A stretch of DNA of 64,000 nt from Elmis aenea (taxonomy: Eukaryota; Arthropoda; Insecta; Coleoptera; Elmidae): positions 55,142,108 to 55,206,107 of the forward strand of contig OX393577.1 of the NCBI GenBank assembly GCA_947652605.1, given 5' to 3'. Made by a program: the position numbers and the translations under genes. Every line of letters starts with the position of its first letter. Positions within the stretch are counted from its first letter, which is position 1. Shown piece after piece: positions 10,841 to 23,660 of this stretch. The notes below the pieces were generated by a model. The model had not been told where the DNA came from and did no database searches. It was given only the letters and a program-made list of their open reading frames with translations.

Positions 10841-12103
10841 CAGTGACGGACTGGGAACAAAAATCGGCCCGGGCATTCAGATTATAGAGGCCCACAGCCA
10901 GGGTTGGTCAAAATTTAATTTTTATTTAAAAAATCAATAATCAATTGATTTAAATTTAAAAAATTAAGAACTTTTGATGTTTTTGATTTTTTTTAAAGAA
11001 ACTTGACTATTATTTTTCACAACTAATTTATTAATTTTTCACGTTACATATATTCTTTAAACAGCGTCATTCAAAAAGTATGCAACAAATGGAATAATTT
11101 TTTATCATGAATTTTATTGTAAATTTTTAGTTCTTGATAAAAGTTGGTGCATTACCTCAAACTAATTTTAAGATAAAATTTAAAAAAAAAAATTCATACA
11201 CCACTAGATTTTAGCGATTTCAGAAATATTCATAAGAGTAATGTGCCCTTATTGAAAACAACTTACCTATACAAAAAAAAACCTCATGGGAAAAGATTAT
11301 TTAGAATTAATAATAAAACCAAAATGTAAAATTTGACGTTAAAATTTCAATTTTTATTTTTGAAGTAATTTTAACATTCAAAAAGTCTACAACAAATGGA
11401 AAAGATTTTTATTGTAGAATTCTCAAAAAATGTTATCCCTAGGAAAAGCTGGTCTAAAACTAATTTTAAGTTTCAAAAACATTCAATAAAAATTCATATG
11501 ACACTAGATTTTAGCGATTTAGAAATATTTGGAAGAGTAAAGTGCTAGTATTTTAAGAATTTTAAAAAACTTTTTTGAAAACCTAAAATACTGGCACTTT
11601 ACTCTTGCGAATATTTCTAAAATCGCTAAAATCTAGTGTCATGAATTTTTAATGATATTTTTCCATCTTAAAATTAGTTTTAGACCATGCATCAACTTCT
11701 ATGGCCCACTAAAAGCTTTATATGGTAACCACTTACGCAGGCTTAATAAACTCGCATCAATACATTTATTATGAATCTGTTTAATAAACAATGTGTTTTA
11801 TAAAATAAGTAGATTATGAAAATACTATACACATGCACACGCCATCTATAGCTATGCGTCAGGTTTCGGATAATCGGGACTATTTCTGAAGCACGAGTGG
11901 CGCGATCAAACATACGACGCTATTGCGTATTGTGGAGCCCCTGGGCAAATGTTATAATGCCACCTTTTATCATAATTTTTGTGCTCCTTTTACTTCAGCG
12001 CCGAACTTATTAAGCCCGTAGCTTAGACCGGCCCAAACCGGCCCATTCGGGCACCGGCCCTTCGGGCATTTGCCCGAACTGCCAGATGGCCAGTCCGGGC
12101 CTG
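10841..12103. mobile_element. hAT element (CAGTGACGGACTGG ends)
   Basis: Left end CAGTGACGGACTGG; reversed right end CAGGCCCGGACTGG. A perfect 8-bp target duplication CTCAAGGG lies at 10833-10840 and 12104-12111. GGCCCG-rich subterminal segments flank an AT-rich interior that contains a partial copy of the CAGCGTCATTC foldback (from 11062). No transposase motif is visible. Confidence 0.9.
11062..11700. mobile_element. Truncated CAGCGTCATTC foldback, copy 2
   Basis: Starts CAGCGTCATTCAAAAAGTA and repeats the arm motif ACACTAGATTTTAGCGAT in both orientations, as in the intact element at 51073-51952. The right terminus is missing; similarity stops near the ACCATGCATCAACTT segment. It lies inside the hAT at 10841-12103. 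Confidence 0.75.
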
Positions 12104-12480
12104 CTCAAGGGCTACTAATTGAGGCAAAGTTGCGTAATTATAATGCTTATTCAATTCTTTCACTTTCTTTTTGAAATTGATTAAGCATTATAATTACGCA
12201 ACTTTGCTCCAATTTGTAGCCCTTGTGTTGCCATTAACACGATGTTTTTATTCTCCACTAAACAATAGTTAAATCAAAATATAAAACGAAGTGTTCTGTA
12301 TTTATATCATACTTTGGCTGTTGTAATATAGAGGGCAGCAAAAATTCTTAATTTCTGGATTCCAGCTTTGAGCTTTCCAACGATGAACGATTCCCGTGTT
12401 GCATGGTTCCATCGTTGCATGATTCCTGCGTTGAGTGATTCTAGCGTTGAACGATTTAAGATTTAAATGTCCCAACTTTT

Positions 12481-13633
12481 CATGCGGCTACGTTTTTTCT
12501 CCAGGTCACAAGCTAAATATTCTCATTTTTTCAGTAAATATTTCAATACTATTGTTTTTTTTTTAAAGGTCAAGGATCAATTAGTTTAATTTTAAAAAAT
12601 AAACAGGATAACCAACGTAATGATAATAAGTAGAAGTTATCAGAAGTTTCTCTAATTTTAAAGGGAGCTCTACAAAAGTGAAAAGTTTATGTTGTACACA
12701 CGTTGACAAACGTTGACAAACGTATTATTTAAAAAAAAAAGCATTACTTTATACCATTTATACTTCCTCAAGTGTAACACTTTAATTAGCATAATTTTTT
12801 TAAACCAATTGCGGAATTAAAATCTATCAATCTGTTCTTGTTAGTTGCCAGTTGCAATTATTTAATACATTGTTAATTGCTTGTTTCAGTTGTCAATTTT
12901 GCAAAGTAAATAACAACGAAATTAAAAACATAACTATTAATCATACTTTAAACTGTTTATTTTCCGATTTAAACTCAATCCAACCAGCAATATTTCACGG
13001 AAACTTGCTTTTTGAACTCGACCGAAACAAATTACATTAATCATTAACATCATTTCAACGAAATATACCCAAAATTTTATACTTTAGATGCGTAAAAAGT
13101 ATTAATTATCATATTTTACTACTGTACCAGTATGGTGAGTAACTTGGTCAGTAAACCGACAAATTTCTCTGAATTTCTTAATAAATACCCAATTAAATAT
13201 AAACCATTCTGACAAATTATCGACGCGTGTTGTTCTTACCTACTAATGATGAACGCAAAAGGGCAGAAAAAACGGACTGCTTACCTGAAAACAAATAAAA
13301 TATACATTTAAAAAAGCACAAAATAATTCACAATATAACATACATAAACTAGCAAAATAAAAAACATTGTTTCCGGGTTCCTATGTTCAAGTTCAAATAT
13401 AACACTGAAATATAGCACTGGAATAAGACAAATTAAAAACTTCTTACTCGGCCAGTGTTACTTGTATGCATTTAAGCCTAACTTATTACGTTAACCTTAA
13501 AAGTATTTTAAAAAAATTATAAGGGGGAACAAACAATTTTTTATAACTTTTGTAGTAGCGTGCAAATATTAAATCAAAGGCGACCAGACTATAATATTTC
13601 TTCTTAAAATGACATGATATGTTAAGTAAAAAG
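12481..13633. other. No gene recognised
   Basis: AT-rich. A short tandem of ACGTTGACAA units sits at about 12700-12722. No exon or repeat terminus identified. Confidence 0.4.
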
Positions 13634-13990
13634 TTTTTTTCTTCAAGCGTCTTATAATGTCTATATTATTCTACTGAACGCCTCATGTAAAAATACGTCA
13701 TTATTTTACTAGTACAATAATATCTCATTATATCACTAGTACTATAATGGTCGCTAAGCAACCGTAAAATGCGCTACGCTCATTGGTTGAATTTAGTAAA
13801 AGTGGGCGTGATTTTGTTCAATACATGTTTGACAGGAGAATGAGAATCTGACAGATGAAGTAGGTAAAACTTTATGTATTTGCTTGATTTTCGCTATTTC
13901 TTTGACGCTTGAAGAAAAAATTTAATATGCACCTCGACAGGAAAGTTCCTTTTTATCACTCGTGTGGTTATTTTTTACTGCCTTGGTACA
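13634..13990. repeat. Hairpin/TIR composite repeat, 13.6-kb copy
   Basis: Inverted termini TTTTTCTTCAAGCGTC (13636-13651) and its complement (13904-13919) enclose about 250 bp containing GGTCGCTAAGCAACCG. Just outside the right terminus lies an ACTCGTG motif, shared with the hairpins at 16.2, 23.7 and 28.2 kb. The layout resembles those elements, but membership of one family is inference. Confidence 0.5.
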
Positions 13991-15481
13991 TAAATAACTA
14001 TTATGAAAACATGAAAAAGCTTTATAAAAATAACCATAATCGCTGAAACAGCAACTCATAATAATAAGTAGAAACATCGAAATAAATGAAAATGGCCCAG
14101 AATTAAAACTACTCGTCAGCGTGAAACTTCGCTATTAAATCGTAATTTAGTTCCAGATTGTTTAAAAGCTGTCAGCTTAGAAAAAAAAACTTGCGATAAA
14201 CCAATAAATTATGCAGAAATTTATTATTTTATTTAAAAACTTCCGACTTAGCACTTGTTCTTATCGCCAAGATTAATGGAATTTTAATCCGTCTCGTTTT
14301 TCACACAAAATCGATTTATGTCGCTTGCAAAGTTGATAAAATGTACAGGGTGCTTTGCAATTATAACAACAAAAGTAGTATTTGATTTCTGTGTTAATTT
14401 TATAAGAAAATGTTACCATTAATCAAAATCCACCTCCTACTTTCTACAGCTCGTTGGAGTAGACTAAAAATCAATTCGAATTAATATGTTTGGGACATCA
14501 TGATATTTGAAGTTATAGAGAGGAATTAAATTTGAAATATTAATCACCTGCGTGTCTAACTGGTACAAGTTTTTAGTGGCCAATTTTTTACAGTAATTAA
14601 ATTTTTTCACGAATAGTAAAATATAATTTTTAATCACATTCAATTTTGAACGGGGATTAGCACAAAAGCAAATAAATTGACTGGCTCCGGCGATTTGACA
14701 TACCACATGTTAAAAATACAGAAGCATCGACTAATAGAGTCAGGTCAGTTGGAGTTATATTAAACTATAGGGGTAATTTTTGTCAAACTTCATACCATTT
14801 CCTAAAAATTTTGATGAAGACTAATATTTAGCTGTGGTGTGTCACTTAAACTCATTTAGTTCGGCGTTTTCCAAACTGTGTTCCGTGGAAAAAAAGAATT
14901 TTGTAGAGTACGCCACTTTCATCAAAGAAATTTCCAAACCATATAGCCACCAAAAAAATAATGTAAGCGATTAATAAATATACCATAAAAACAAAGTGTT
15001 GGTCGATCAGAAAAATTAGGAAACGGTGATTTAGCCTATAACGATAATTTAACCATAATATAATTGGCAGATAATAGTTATATGTGTTTTTCCAAAGTCT
15101 AATTATAAAAAAAAAAACTTCTGATTTTAAGATTTTAATAAGTGTTACCAAAGTAACAACAAAAAAATGTAATTTTACCGGTAATTACGATAGACGCCGA
15201 TAGAGAAGGTGGAGTTTTGCTAGAATGGGTAAAATTTTCAGTTTAAAGTGTAAATTTAACTCAGATTTTTAAGTCTATCTTAATGGAAACAAAAAGATAT
15301 AAAAAGGCCCAGTATTACAAAAGGAAAAACAGGTCCAAATCATGCTATTATTTTTCCAGAGCAGTTTTTGACGTACAAAAATTAATTTCATTCACTTTTT
15401 TACAATGAAAATTTCCTACACTCGACAAATTTGCGTTTTTAACCAATCTTAAATGATTATCTTCTAGAGACTACCAATAGA
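13991..15481. other. Unassigned; one isolated CAGGGTG end
   Basis: No gene. TACAGGGTGCTTTGC begins at 14344 without a matching partner end, so it is a solitary terminus of the foldback group. Small minus-strand frames at 14464-14706 and 14852-15151 have no recognisable motif. Confidence 0.4.
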
Positions 15482-16850
15482 AGCATTATTGCACGGTAAT
15501 AACTTTACATTCCCCTGTCAGATGTTGATCGTCCTGTCAAATTTGCGTTTTCGACCAATAACAAACTCAGATTTCCTAGAAACGACCAATAAACATAATC
15601 ATACACTGAAAATTCCCTTCACCTGTCTTTGCGTTTTCAACCAATCACTAATCTTAAATCTTTTAGAGACTACCAATAGGAGCAATATTACACGGTAATA
15701 ATTTTACATTCCTCTGCCAGGAGTTGATCCTCCTGTCAAATTTGCGTTTTCGACCAATAACAAACTCAGATTTCCTTTAAACGGCCAATAAACATAATCA
15801 TACACTGATAATTTACTTTCCGCAATTAACAGATTTTCATGCGTTTATTGGTCGTTTCTAAGAAATCTGAGTTTTTGATTGGTGGAAAATATAAATTTGG
15901 AGAGGGAATTAAATATTTTGGTCTTGATAATTTTTTGACGAATTTCGGCGACCAGTAGCGTTACTTTAATATAGATTAAACCACACCCCTGACTCACCAC
16001 TCTGACAGTACTTGTAAAATTTGACATAACAGATTATGTACATATGTACCTAAATACTATTTGGTACATTAATTTTTATTAAAATATAATTCATGAATTA
16101 AAAATTAGTTATAAATGATCTATTAATAATAACAATCGCAGTAAGTACTAAGTAGTAGGTATACTTTAATTTATCTAGATAACACAACATTTTAATTTGA
16201 CAGGTAGGTTAAATGAAGGAAATTTTCTGACAAAATATAACTCGTGCATTGCAAATAATCTATAATTTTTGACAAATCTTCACTCATGCAAGTTGAAGCA
16301 AAAAAAATCACGTGATTTTTTCAGCTCAACTTGCATTCGGGCATATTTACCAAAAATTATGGATAATTTTCAATGCACTTGTTATATTACTACTGATAAT
16401 ATTCTTTTCGCAATTAACAGATTTTCATGCGTTTATTGGTCGTTTCTGAGAAATCTGAGTTTGTGATTGGTCGAAAATATAAATTTGGAGGGAATTAAAT
16501 ATTTTGGTCTTGATAATTTTTTGACGAATTTCGGCGACCAGTAGCGTTACTTTAATATAGATTAAACCACACCCCTGACGTACCACTCTGACAGAACTTG
16601 TATAATTTGACATAACATACATTTAATTTGACAGGTAATAGGTGAAGGAAGTTTTCTTACAAAATAAAACTCGTGCATTGCAAGTAATCTATAGTTTTTG
16701 ACAAATCTTTTTACTCGTGCAAGTTGAATTTTTTTAAAATCACTCGTGCACTAGTGTTTTTTCAGTTACACTTGCGTTCGGGCATATCTACCAAAAATTA
16801 TCGATAATTTTCAATGCACTTGTTATATTGCTACTGATAATTTTTCCATT
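15482..16850. repeat. Tandem composite repeats with long hairpins and CCAAT blocks
   Basis: The left part (15482-15830) holds repeated blocks of GCGTTTTCGACCAATAACAA. These recur inverted in the next units as TTATTGGTCGTTTCTAAGAA. Two head-to-tail units follow (about 15830-16403 and 16404-16850). Each has an inverted block, a conserved TTTGGCGACC-like stretch, and a terminal hairpin (16236-16387 and 16666-16828) whose stems carry CTCGTGCATTG and its partner CAATGCAC. A third unit lies at 25.7 kb. No transposase is present. Confidence 0.75.
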
Positions 16851-17742
16851 GGAGAATTTAAAACATCAGCAACGCCTTCAGTATGACTGTACGGTTGATA
16901 TTTTCAACCTAACCTTTTGCCTTCTTGTAGTTTTTGGAAGCTTAAGCTTTCATTTTGTTTTTCAAAAATTAAATATCCTCGCAAAATAAACCTATAAATC
17001 ACTTCCCATAGTTTGTCGTTACTGCATAGTTGCATATCGTATAAATATACATAGATACTATATGTTATAATACTCTCGATATGGGCAAAAAATTCATAAT
17101 TAATTAGATACTATGCACTCGTTCAAATTAAATTCTTGCACACTTGTCGTTAGACAAACAAAACGCGTCGTTACGACCTTATTTATGTCGTAACCAACAA
17201 TAGCTAAGCTACCAAATAAGTGCAGGAACGTGCGTTTCACATTCCACACACAATTATTCGTCGACGGCACGTGCAACAGTCTGAGCTGAATACATGTAAC
17301 ATAAAAATCACATTGAAAAACGAAACAAGGTCGCGTGTCTCCGATATTGCGAAAACAAATGAATAAGAAACTGGTGAAAATTGCAAGATGTGGATAACAT
17401 TAAAACCGGGGAGACGTTCTGAGGCAAAAACGTTGCCCAGGAAGTTGACGAACGTTTCGGATATTTTGCATCGTTCATCAGAGTTCAACTGAAAACGAAA
17501 TAAGAAAAGTGAAATTTTATTATGGAAAGCCGATTTACTTTCGATACGCAATGTCACTTTTGTCATCCACAAATGAACTATATTAACATTGACTTTTCTC
17601 TTTTTTTAATCAACTAGATTTGATTATTTTTTTCAATTAAAAAAATGACGCTCTTTGTCAATCTAATTTAAAACCTTTTTAAAATTGAGTTTCTGTTCAG
17701 CAAATGATAATTCAGAAACATCTATCGTTTTCGTTACTTGTC
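16851..17742. other. No gene recognised; one less AT-rich patch
   Basis: 17220-17560 has more CpG and lower AT than its surroundings and a 111-codon minus-strand frame (17237-17572), but no motif. It could be unique-copy host sequence; I cannot support an exon. Confidence 0.35.
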
Positions 17743-18603
17743 CAGGGTGGGCGCAAATTTCGATGTTTTAAAGGGGAATCTTGGTAAGTATAAGAGGTAT
17801 CGAAAAACGGGCTCCGCTTCCTCGATCTCCATTTTCGAGAAAAACTTAATGGTGAAAACAAAAATTGGTTATCGTCTTTTGTTTTCGAGTTATCGCCGAT
17901 AACTCGATTTTTCGACTTTTCGTTTTATGACTATATCTCGCTGGTTTATGAAAATAAAGAAACACAATTTTGACGTTCTACAGGCACTTTTTGGATAAGA
18001 ATGGCGTAGACAATTTTTCAAAAAAAAACATCGAAATTCAAGTTGTGGCATAAAGTTATATTTTTTAAATAAAACCCACAGTTGGCTATGGCATCACGAG
18101 AAAGAGGATTTTTTTACCACTTCGATAATATATATCATGTGGGTTCGATTTATTCATAATTCTTACATTATAGCAAAAATCTACAATTTTCAAGGTAATT
18201 TTTAATATATCATTGTTTTTTAGCAGTAGGCTTGTAATTGTGGATTGTTGCTTATAATATTTAACCTTATCAACACGAAATGGCCTATAAATATTACGAA
18301 ATGTTTGATATGGCACTTTTTTGATGAGTGCAGTGGCGTAGACAATTTTTTTAAAACAATTTCGAAATTCGAGTTACCTATGATATAAAGGTGCATTTTT
18401 TTTTAAATTTGGAATTAACAGTAGGCTGTGGCATCATAAACTTTTTTTCCCCATTGTGGGGTTGATTTATTTATTTTCCTTGCGTTATTGAAAAAATAAG
18501 TAATTTCTCATATTTCATTGTTTTCTAGTAGTACTCTTGTGTCATTATAATAATAAATAATAAGTAATATTACAAAAATCTGATATATTAGAATCTTTTA
18601 TTT

Positions 18604-18803
18604 CAAGTAATGATAATTCTGAAGCTGCAAGTGAAACATATTATTTATCGTTACCCATAAAGAAGAAGAAATATCCCACAATTAAGGAGATTTTGTTTTA
18701 ATATTCCAAAAATAGATTTATTAGGTTGCCTTCTTTCTGGGTAACGATTGAAATAAGTTTCACTTGCAGCTGCAGCTTCAGAATTATTATTACTTATTAT
18801 GAA
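18604..18803 (-). pseudogene. Helix-turn-helix (YPERRQP) transposase fragment in palindrome
   Basis: The minus frame 18651-18803 includes SETYFNRYPERRQPNKSIF followed by GILKQNLLNCGIF and a stop. This matches the N-terminal helix-turn-helix domain common in insect repeat-encoded, Tc1/mariner-associated proteins (I believe Pfam DUF4817), with a YPxRRxPS-F--L--LxxxG core. The opposite stem (18604-18657, plus strand) encodes a degenerate NSEAASETYY copy. The inverted duplication therefore includes coding sequence. No catalytic domain is nearby. The motif is read directly; the family name is from memory. Confidence 0.7.
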
Positions 18804-18835
18804 TAAATCGAACCCACATGATATATAGGGTTCTC

Positions 18836-19381
18836 GTTTTTCGCGGGCCACTATGGGGATCTCGTAAACGGTAAGAGTTACGACTTCGGTTAAATTGGGG
18901 CAAAGTTGTATATTCAGGTGCTTAATAATTTGACGCAAACAGAACTTATCTAGCTCTTTTAGTTTTTGAGATATAGGGAAAAAAGTAAAAAAGTGGATTT
19001 TTGTTTTTTGCCCGTAACTTTTTCATTTGATGTCGAATTTAATTTTTGTAAAAACATTTTCATGGCCACTTTTTGCAAGGAATCAAATTCCTCAATTATA
19101 TTTTCCATGCGACGTTTCGTTTTTTTAAAACCATCATCAGGTCAATTTTTTCTTATAGACGCTATATCTGATTTTAACGCCAATTTGTAGAGAATTTTAT
19201 TCTGAATTCGACAATGTATAACAGTTGGCACTTTTTTGAAACAATTGTTAAAAATGGCAAAAACAAATCAAGTTATTAAGCACCTGAATAAGAATATACA
19301 ACTTTGCCCCAATTTAACCGAAGTCGTAACTCTTACCGTTTACGAGATCCCCATAGTGGCCCGCGAAAAACGAGAACCCTG
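18836..19381. mobile_element. Nested foldback with AGGGTTCTCG ends
   Basis: Right end reversed: CAGGGTTCTCGTTTTTCGCG. The left copy begins TAGGG (C to T). TA flanks both sides (18834-18835, 19382-19383). The arms are about 115 bp, with a subterminal GGGATCTCGTAAACGG about 20 bp in, resembling the TATCTCG-TTA motif of the group. It interrupts the right arm of the 17.7-19.8 kb foldback, so it is younger. Confidence 0.85.
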
Positions 19382-19767
19382 TATTATTGGAATGGGGAAA
19401 AAATCCTCTTTCTCGTGATGTCACAGCCAACTATGGGTTTTATTTAAAAAAATACAACTTTATGTCACAACTCGAATTTCGATTTTTTTTTAATTGTCTA
19501 CGCCACTGCATTCTTATCAAACAAGTGCCTGTAGAACGTCAAAATAATGTTTCTTTATTTTCATAAACAAGCGAGATATAATCATAAAACGAAAAGTCGA
19601 AAAATCGAGTTATCAGTGATAACTCGAAAACAAAAGACGATAACCAATTTTAGTGTTCACCGTTAACTTTTTCTCAAAAAAAGAGATCGAGGAAGCGGGG
19701 TCCGGTTTTCGATACCTCTTATAGTTACCAAGATTCCCTATGAAAACATCGAAAATTGCCCACTCTG

Positions 19768-21075
19768 CACAGGTTTTTTTTTTTTGTTGGATCGTAACTA
19801 TCATATTGCAAATTAAGCAAAACTTATGGGTCCGTGGGGCCAAAAACTTCCATAAACTCAGGGAACTGTGGTCAAGGGCCTCGTGAGATCAGGAGACCTG
19901 TGGTCATCAGTAACGTGAGCACTAACAGGACTAGACGAAATAGCCCACCGCGCCAAATGTATAGGGCATAAAAGCGACATAATTTGAAACCGGAGTTGGA
20001 TTCTTAATACTCATTCACAAACTGAATGAGTTTGCAGTTCAGCTTTAGGCACAAACGATTAAATATAAGTACAAAACAGCATACAATTATTCATAAAAAA
20101 ACATAAATAAACCATCTTACTTCAAGAGTAATTCTAACTGTGCTACTAGGCATGTAATTTTTGGGGCCGTTTAAAATATATAACAGTTTTTTGTCGGTGT
20201 TACATTTTTGCCTAAATTAAATGATAAATTCGCTCCGGTAACAGTATTTCGGTGGAATCTGGGTCTGCTTGAAGCTAAATATTTCCCAACTTATTTATAT
20301 AATAACAATTCTCAAACGATTTAGCAACTTAATGAGCAGTCAAGGTTATCTTTGACTAGAATGCTACTGGTAACCGCATTCTTTTGTCTCGGACGCGTCT
20401 AATTGTATTATTTTTCATGCGCGGTGCAAACGTATTCCTATCATATATAAGGCATACGCAGTTGTTGTATGTAATGCGCAACTTTTGATTGCCTATTCGA
20501 TCAGCTCAGATCGTCAATGGAGTTTGGCACGCCATTTGTTATTCACAAACAATCAGTTGTTTAGTTTTAATATTTGTCACGGGTAACGGAGCAACAGCGT
20601 AACGTTGCTTTAATTGGGCAAATGAAATACCGATGCGTGTACCGTGTCCATGGATAACCGGCTACACTTTTGTTTATGACTGGGAGCTTCCGCATATATT
20701 TGCTGGATGAAATGTGATACTACCAATGGATGGATCATTTTGAAACTCGCATCGTTTGCAACACATTTGCAACTTCATGTGTGGCGGAAATCGTCTAAAA
20801 TTTTACCACGTTACGTGTACTTTACCGAAATAGATTTTACAGTTCAACATTTTTTAATATACGGCCCACATAGTAGAATCGTTTTTTGGACAGGCAACTT
20901 TCACGTGTACGCCACACAACAAAGAAAATTTAAGGAATGCAATTTTGCAGGAACAAAAAAACGTCTTTAAAAAACTGATGTGCAAAAAAAATCCAATAAT
21001 AAACAGTTGATTTATTGCAATTTTGAACGTTTGTTAGTACCTATGTCGGTCAAAAATAAGTCCGATATCTAAATG
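19768..21075. other. No gene confirmed
   Basis: Less repetitive than its neighbours. A TATATAAGG stretch near 20444 and an 87-codon frame at 20707-20970 are present, but the frame shows no recognisable domain. It may be unique-copy host sequence. Confidence 0.35.
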
Positions 21076-21656
21076 TAGGGTTTGCAAATCCCCGATATTT
21101 TGGAACCTTCGGGAATCGGGAACGGAAAATCGTATTTGTTGAGAATTCCCGATATCATCTTTTTAATTTAATTTTCGTAGAACACCAGAAAGAAAAAATA
21201 ATAATTTAATTTAGTAGAGCTGAAATTAGCTGGTCATGTGATAGCTGGTGTCGCGCGTACATGTCTGACGGCGTTTGAAACTACCCCTGGTAATTTTCCC
21301 TGGGATTTTTTCAGGCACTGCTGGCAATGTAACTGTTGGATCGTGATAATTAGAAAAAAGTTTCAAGAGATACATCGCGAGTAGTAGGTACCTTTATTTT
21401 CCATTGTGTACTGATGGATAAAAGGTGTAATTATCCCAATTTTTTCGAGATTCGTGATAGACAAACCGTAAAAATTCTTGAGAACGCGATCAATTGGATT
21501 ATAAGAGTAGGTGGTTATTTCGATTATTTCGGGATTCGGAAACCACAAAGCGTAACAAATTCACGAGAACGGGATCAATAAGATGTCTCTTAATTAAAAA
21601 TTGTGTTGTTCTTGTGCAAAAAATAGTACATTCGGAGTATTTTATTTAATCCTATA
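21076..21656. repeat. Possible hAT end and short tandem repeat
   Basis: TAGGGTTTGCAAATCCCCGA at about 21076 looks like a hAT terminus, but no partner was found. A diverged direct repeat of about 85 bp follows (about 21425-21505 and 21510-21590), both with a GAGAACGNGATCAAT block. Confidence 0.4.
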
Positions 21657-22438
21657 CAGGGTGCCCATTTTTCTAACCTGTTGTATGGATGAGTGAGTAA
21701 CTCCGTTAATATTAAAGACACAGAAACGTTTAACTTAGCAAATTTGTGCAGAATTTAAAGAAAAATCTGATGTCATTTTTAAATTTGACCTACATCAACT
21801 TTTTGAAAAAATTTGAAAAAACTGAAAAAGGTCGATTTTTTCAAACTTGAATAATTCCGTAAGCATATGAGCTAGAACAAAATTAAAATTGGCTTTAATA
21901 GATACTTTTACGTAGATTTTAAAGATGTTAATGAAATTTTCATAGCACTCTCGATTGCCGAGCTATAACACAAACTTGCATTTTTTTAAATTAAAAATCA
22001 TTTGTTATTTAAAAAAAAACTACAAGAGAAAAGTATAACAAACCTTATTTCATTTAAACGAGAAAAAAATAACCTTTTTAATAAGGCCACAGCCAGCTAT
22101 GATTTCCATTTAAAAAAATGCAAGTTGTGTTATAACTCGGAAATCGAGAGTGCTATTAAAATTTCGTTAACATATTTAAAATTTACGCTAAAATATCTAT
22201 AAAAGCCAATTTTTATTTTTGTTCTAGCTCATATGCTTACGGAATTACTTCAGTTTTAAATAAATCAACCTTTTTCAGTTTTTTCAAAATATTTCAAAAA
22301 GTTGATGACGTAGGTCAAATTTGAAAATGGCATCAGATCTCCCTTTAAATTCTGCACAAATTTGCTATTTTAAACGATTCTGTGTCTTTAATTTTAAAGG
22401 AGTTACACATACAACAGGTTAGAAAAATGGGCACCCTA
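21657..22438. mobile_element. CAGGGTGCCC foldback element
   Basis: Starts CAGGGTGCCCATTTTTCTAA; the right end is the reverse complement with the last G changed to A. TA flanks it at 21655-21656 and 22439-22440. The arms are over 300 bp, including a shared GAGCTAGAACAAAA block, with an AT-rich loop near 22000-22080. A subterminal TAACTCCGTTAATA lies about 40 bp from the end. Confidence 0.88.
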
Positions 22439-22440
22439 TA

Positions 22441-23660
22441 TATGCATTTTCAATTAAAATTTTTCTATTGCACATTCTACTCGTCCAAAGCTTTCTTTCT
22501 TTCATCACGGGCGACAACGCTAGAGGATTTTTCAAGTCGTAACCATCGATTATAAACACAAATATTCTGTTTTGCATTTCGGATGTAAAAGGAAACCATT
22601 GCAATACACCACAATATATTATGCATTTTAATAAGTTTCAAATTAATCAAAAGTTTTGTTTAACATATAATAAAGGAGCGAACAGTTACCAACTCTGAAT
22701 AATATTTTAGTTGATTACAAATCGAGTTCTACACAATATTCCAATTCTGATACAACTAACTTTATTGTGTTTAAATCCAATTAAATTACCTCATGTACGT
22801 AGGTATATCTGCGATCTTTGAAGTTCATTTTATACACTACCATAAAAATTCTGTTAAATAAGACCTACCTATAATGATCTCTGCTGCTTATTTTGTTAAG
22901 TAAACTTACGTTAAACTGAAATTATTTTAATTATTTTGATTAAATTACTGTTTTATTCAATCTATTCTTACTTTTACTAAACACTAAATTCTATTTTTAA
23001 AAATGAAATAAAATAGGAAAATAAAAGAAGAAATTAAGAAATGTTCCAATTTCTAAAGCTTACTATAGAGTTAGTGAATACCTAAATGATGCTTCCTTTA
23101 AAAACTCTTTTATGTAAATATAATTTTCAGTGTTTTTGTAAACTATGTGTATTATTATTGTGACATGTTCCACGACTTTTTGGATATTAAGAACAAATAA
23201 AGATTATCGACAAGCTGTATAAGTTTCTTTAATGAATCACCTAAAATTTAACTAACAAATCAAATATATTCCAATTATTTATTTAATTACCCGAAGCACG
23301 TCCATTGGTAATTAAAAACGATATTTATAGTTTAGATGGAAAATGAAATTAATGAATCACTAAAGATAACGAATTTCTACACGACTTTTTACTACACTAA
23401 TCATAAAATCAATACAATAAGGACCATAGGGAATGAAACCTGTTAGGATACATTTCATGAAGAATATAGATTTACACCAAAAACATGAAAACAGGCGCAG
23501 TAAGCTACTTGGAGCACCTGATATCTAAAATATTCTATTACTAAAACAGATAGTTAAAACTTAAATCGCTACACAAAAAAATCCGAGATTTTATGTATTC
23601 AACTTATGCAATATCGAGGAAATTAAATGATACATTTAAAAAGTGTTACAATTGGATAAT
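22441..23660. other. No gene recognised
   Basis: Extremely AT-rich, apparently single-copy; no open frame of note. Confidence 0.45.

Larger units (their letters stand above)
10290..12480. mobile_element. Foldback repeat with minisatellite arms, split by SINE and hAT
   Basis: The left arm (about 10290-10547 plus 10797-10840) pairs with the right arm (about 12104-12480), turning at a hairpin near 12120-12215 whose stems both contain GTTGCGTAATTATAATGC. Both outer arms carry diverged tandem units of about 15 bp resembling GGAATCGTTCAACG (10315-10440 and 12361-12475). Two later insertions interrupt it. The outer boundaries are diffuse and no CAGGGTG terminus was found. Confidence 0.75.
17743..19767. 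mobile_element. CAGGGTGGGC foldback with transposase N-terminus remnant
   Basis: Left end CAGGGTGGGC; reversed right end CAGAGTGGGC. The inverted arms include CTCGATTTTTCGACTTTTCG. The TA duplication is not preserved. The left arm carries a tandem duplication of about 340 bp (about 17970-18310 and 18311-18640), seen from repeated TGGCGTAGACAATTTTT blocks. The turn lies near 18700, where both stems encode the same helix-turn-helix remnant (next entry). A second foldback (18836-19381) is inserted in the right arm. Confidence 0.82.

Noticed and set aside
15482..16850. CRISPR-like or satellite array
   Set aside because: Units are long, diverged and partly inverted with no regular spacer; they are composite dispersed repeats.
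17237..17572. 111-codon minus-strand frame in a less AT-rich patch
   Set aside because: No recognisable motif, no splice-compatible context and no second exon could be found; kept only as a note.
20444..20970. TATATAAGG box followed by an 87-codon frame
   Set aside because: No initiator, domain or codon pattern supports a gene; TATA-like strings are frequent in DNA this AT-rich.
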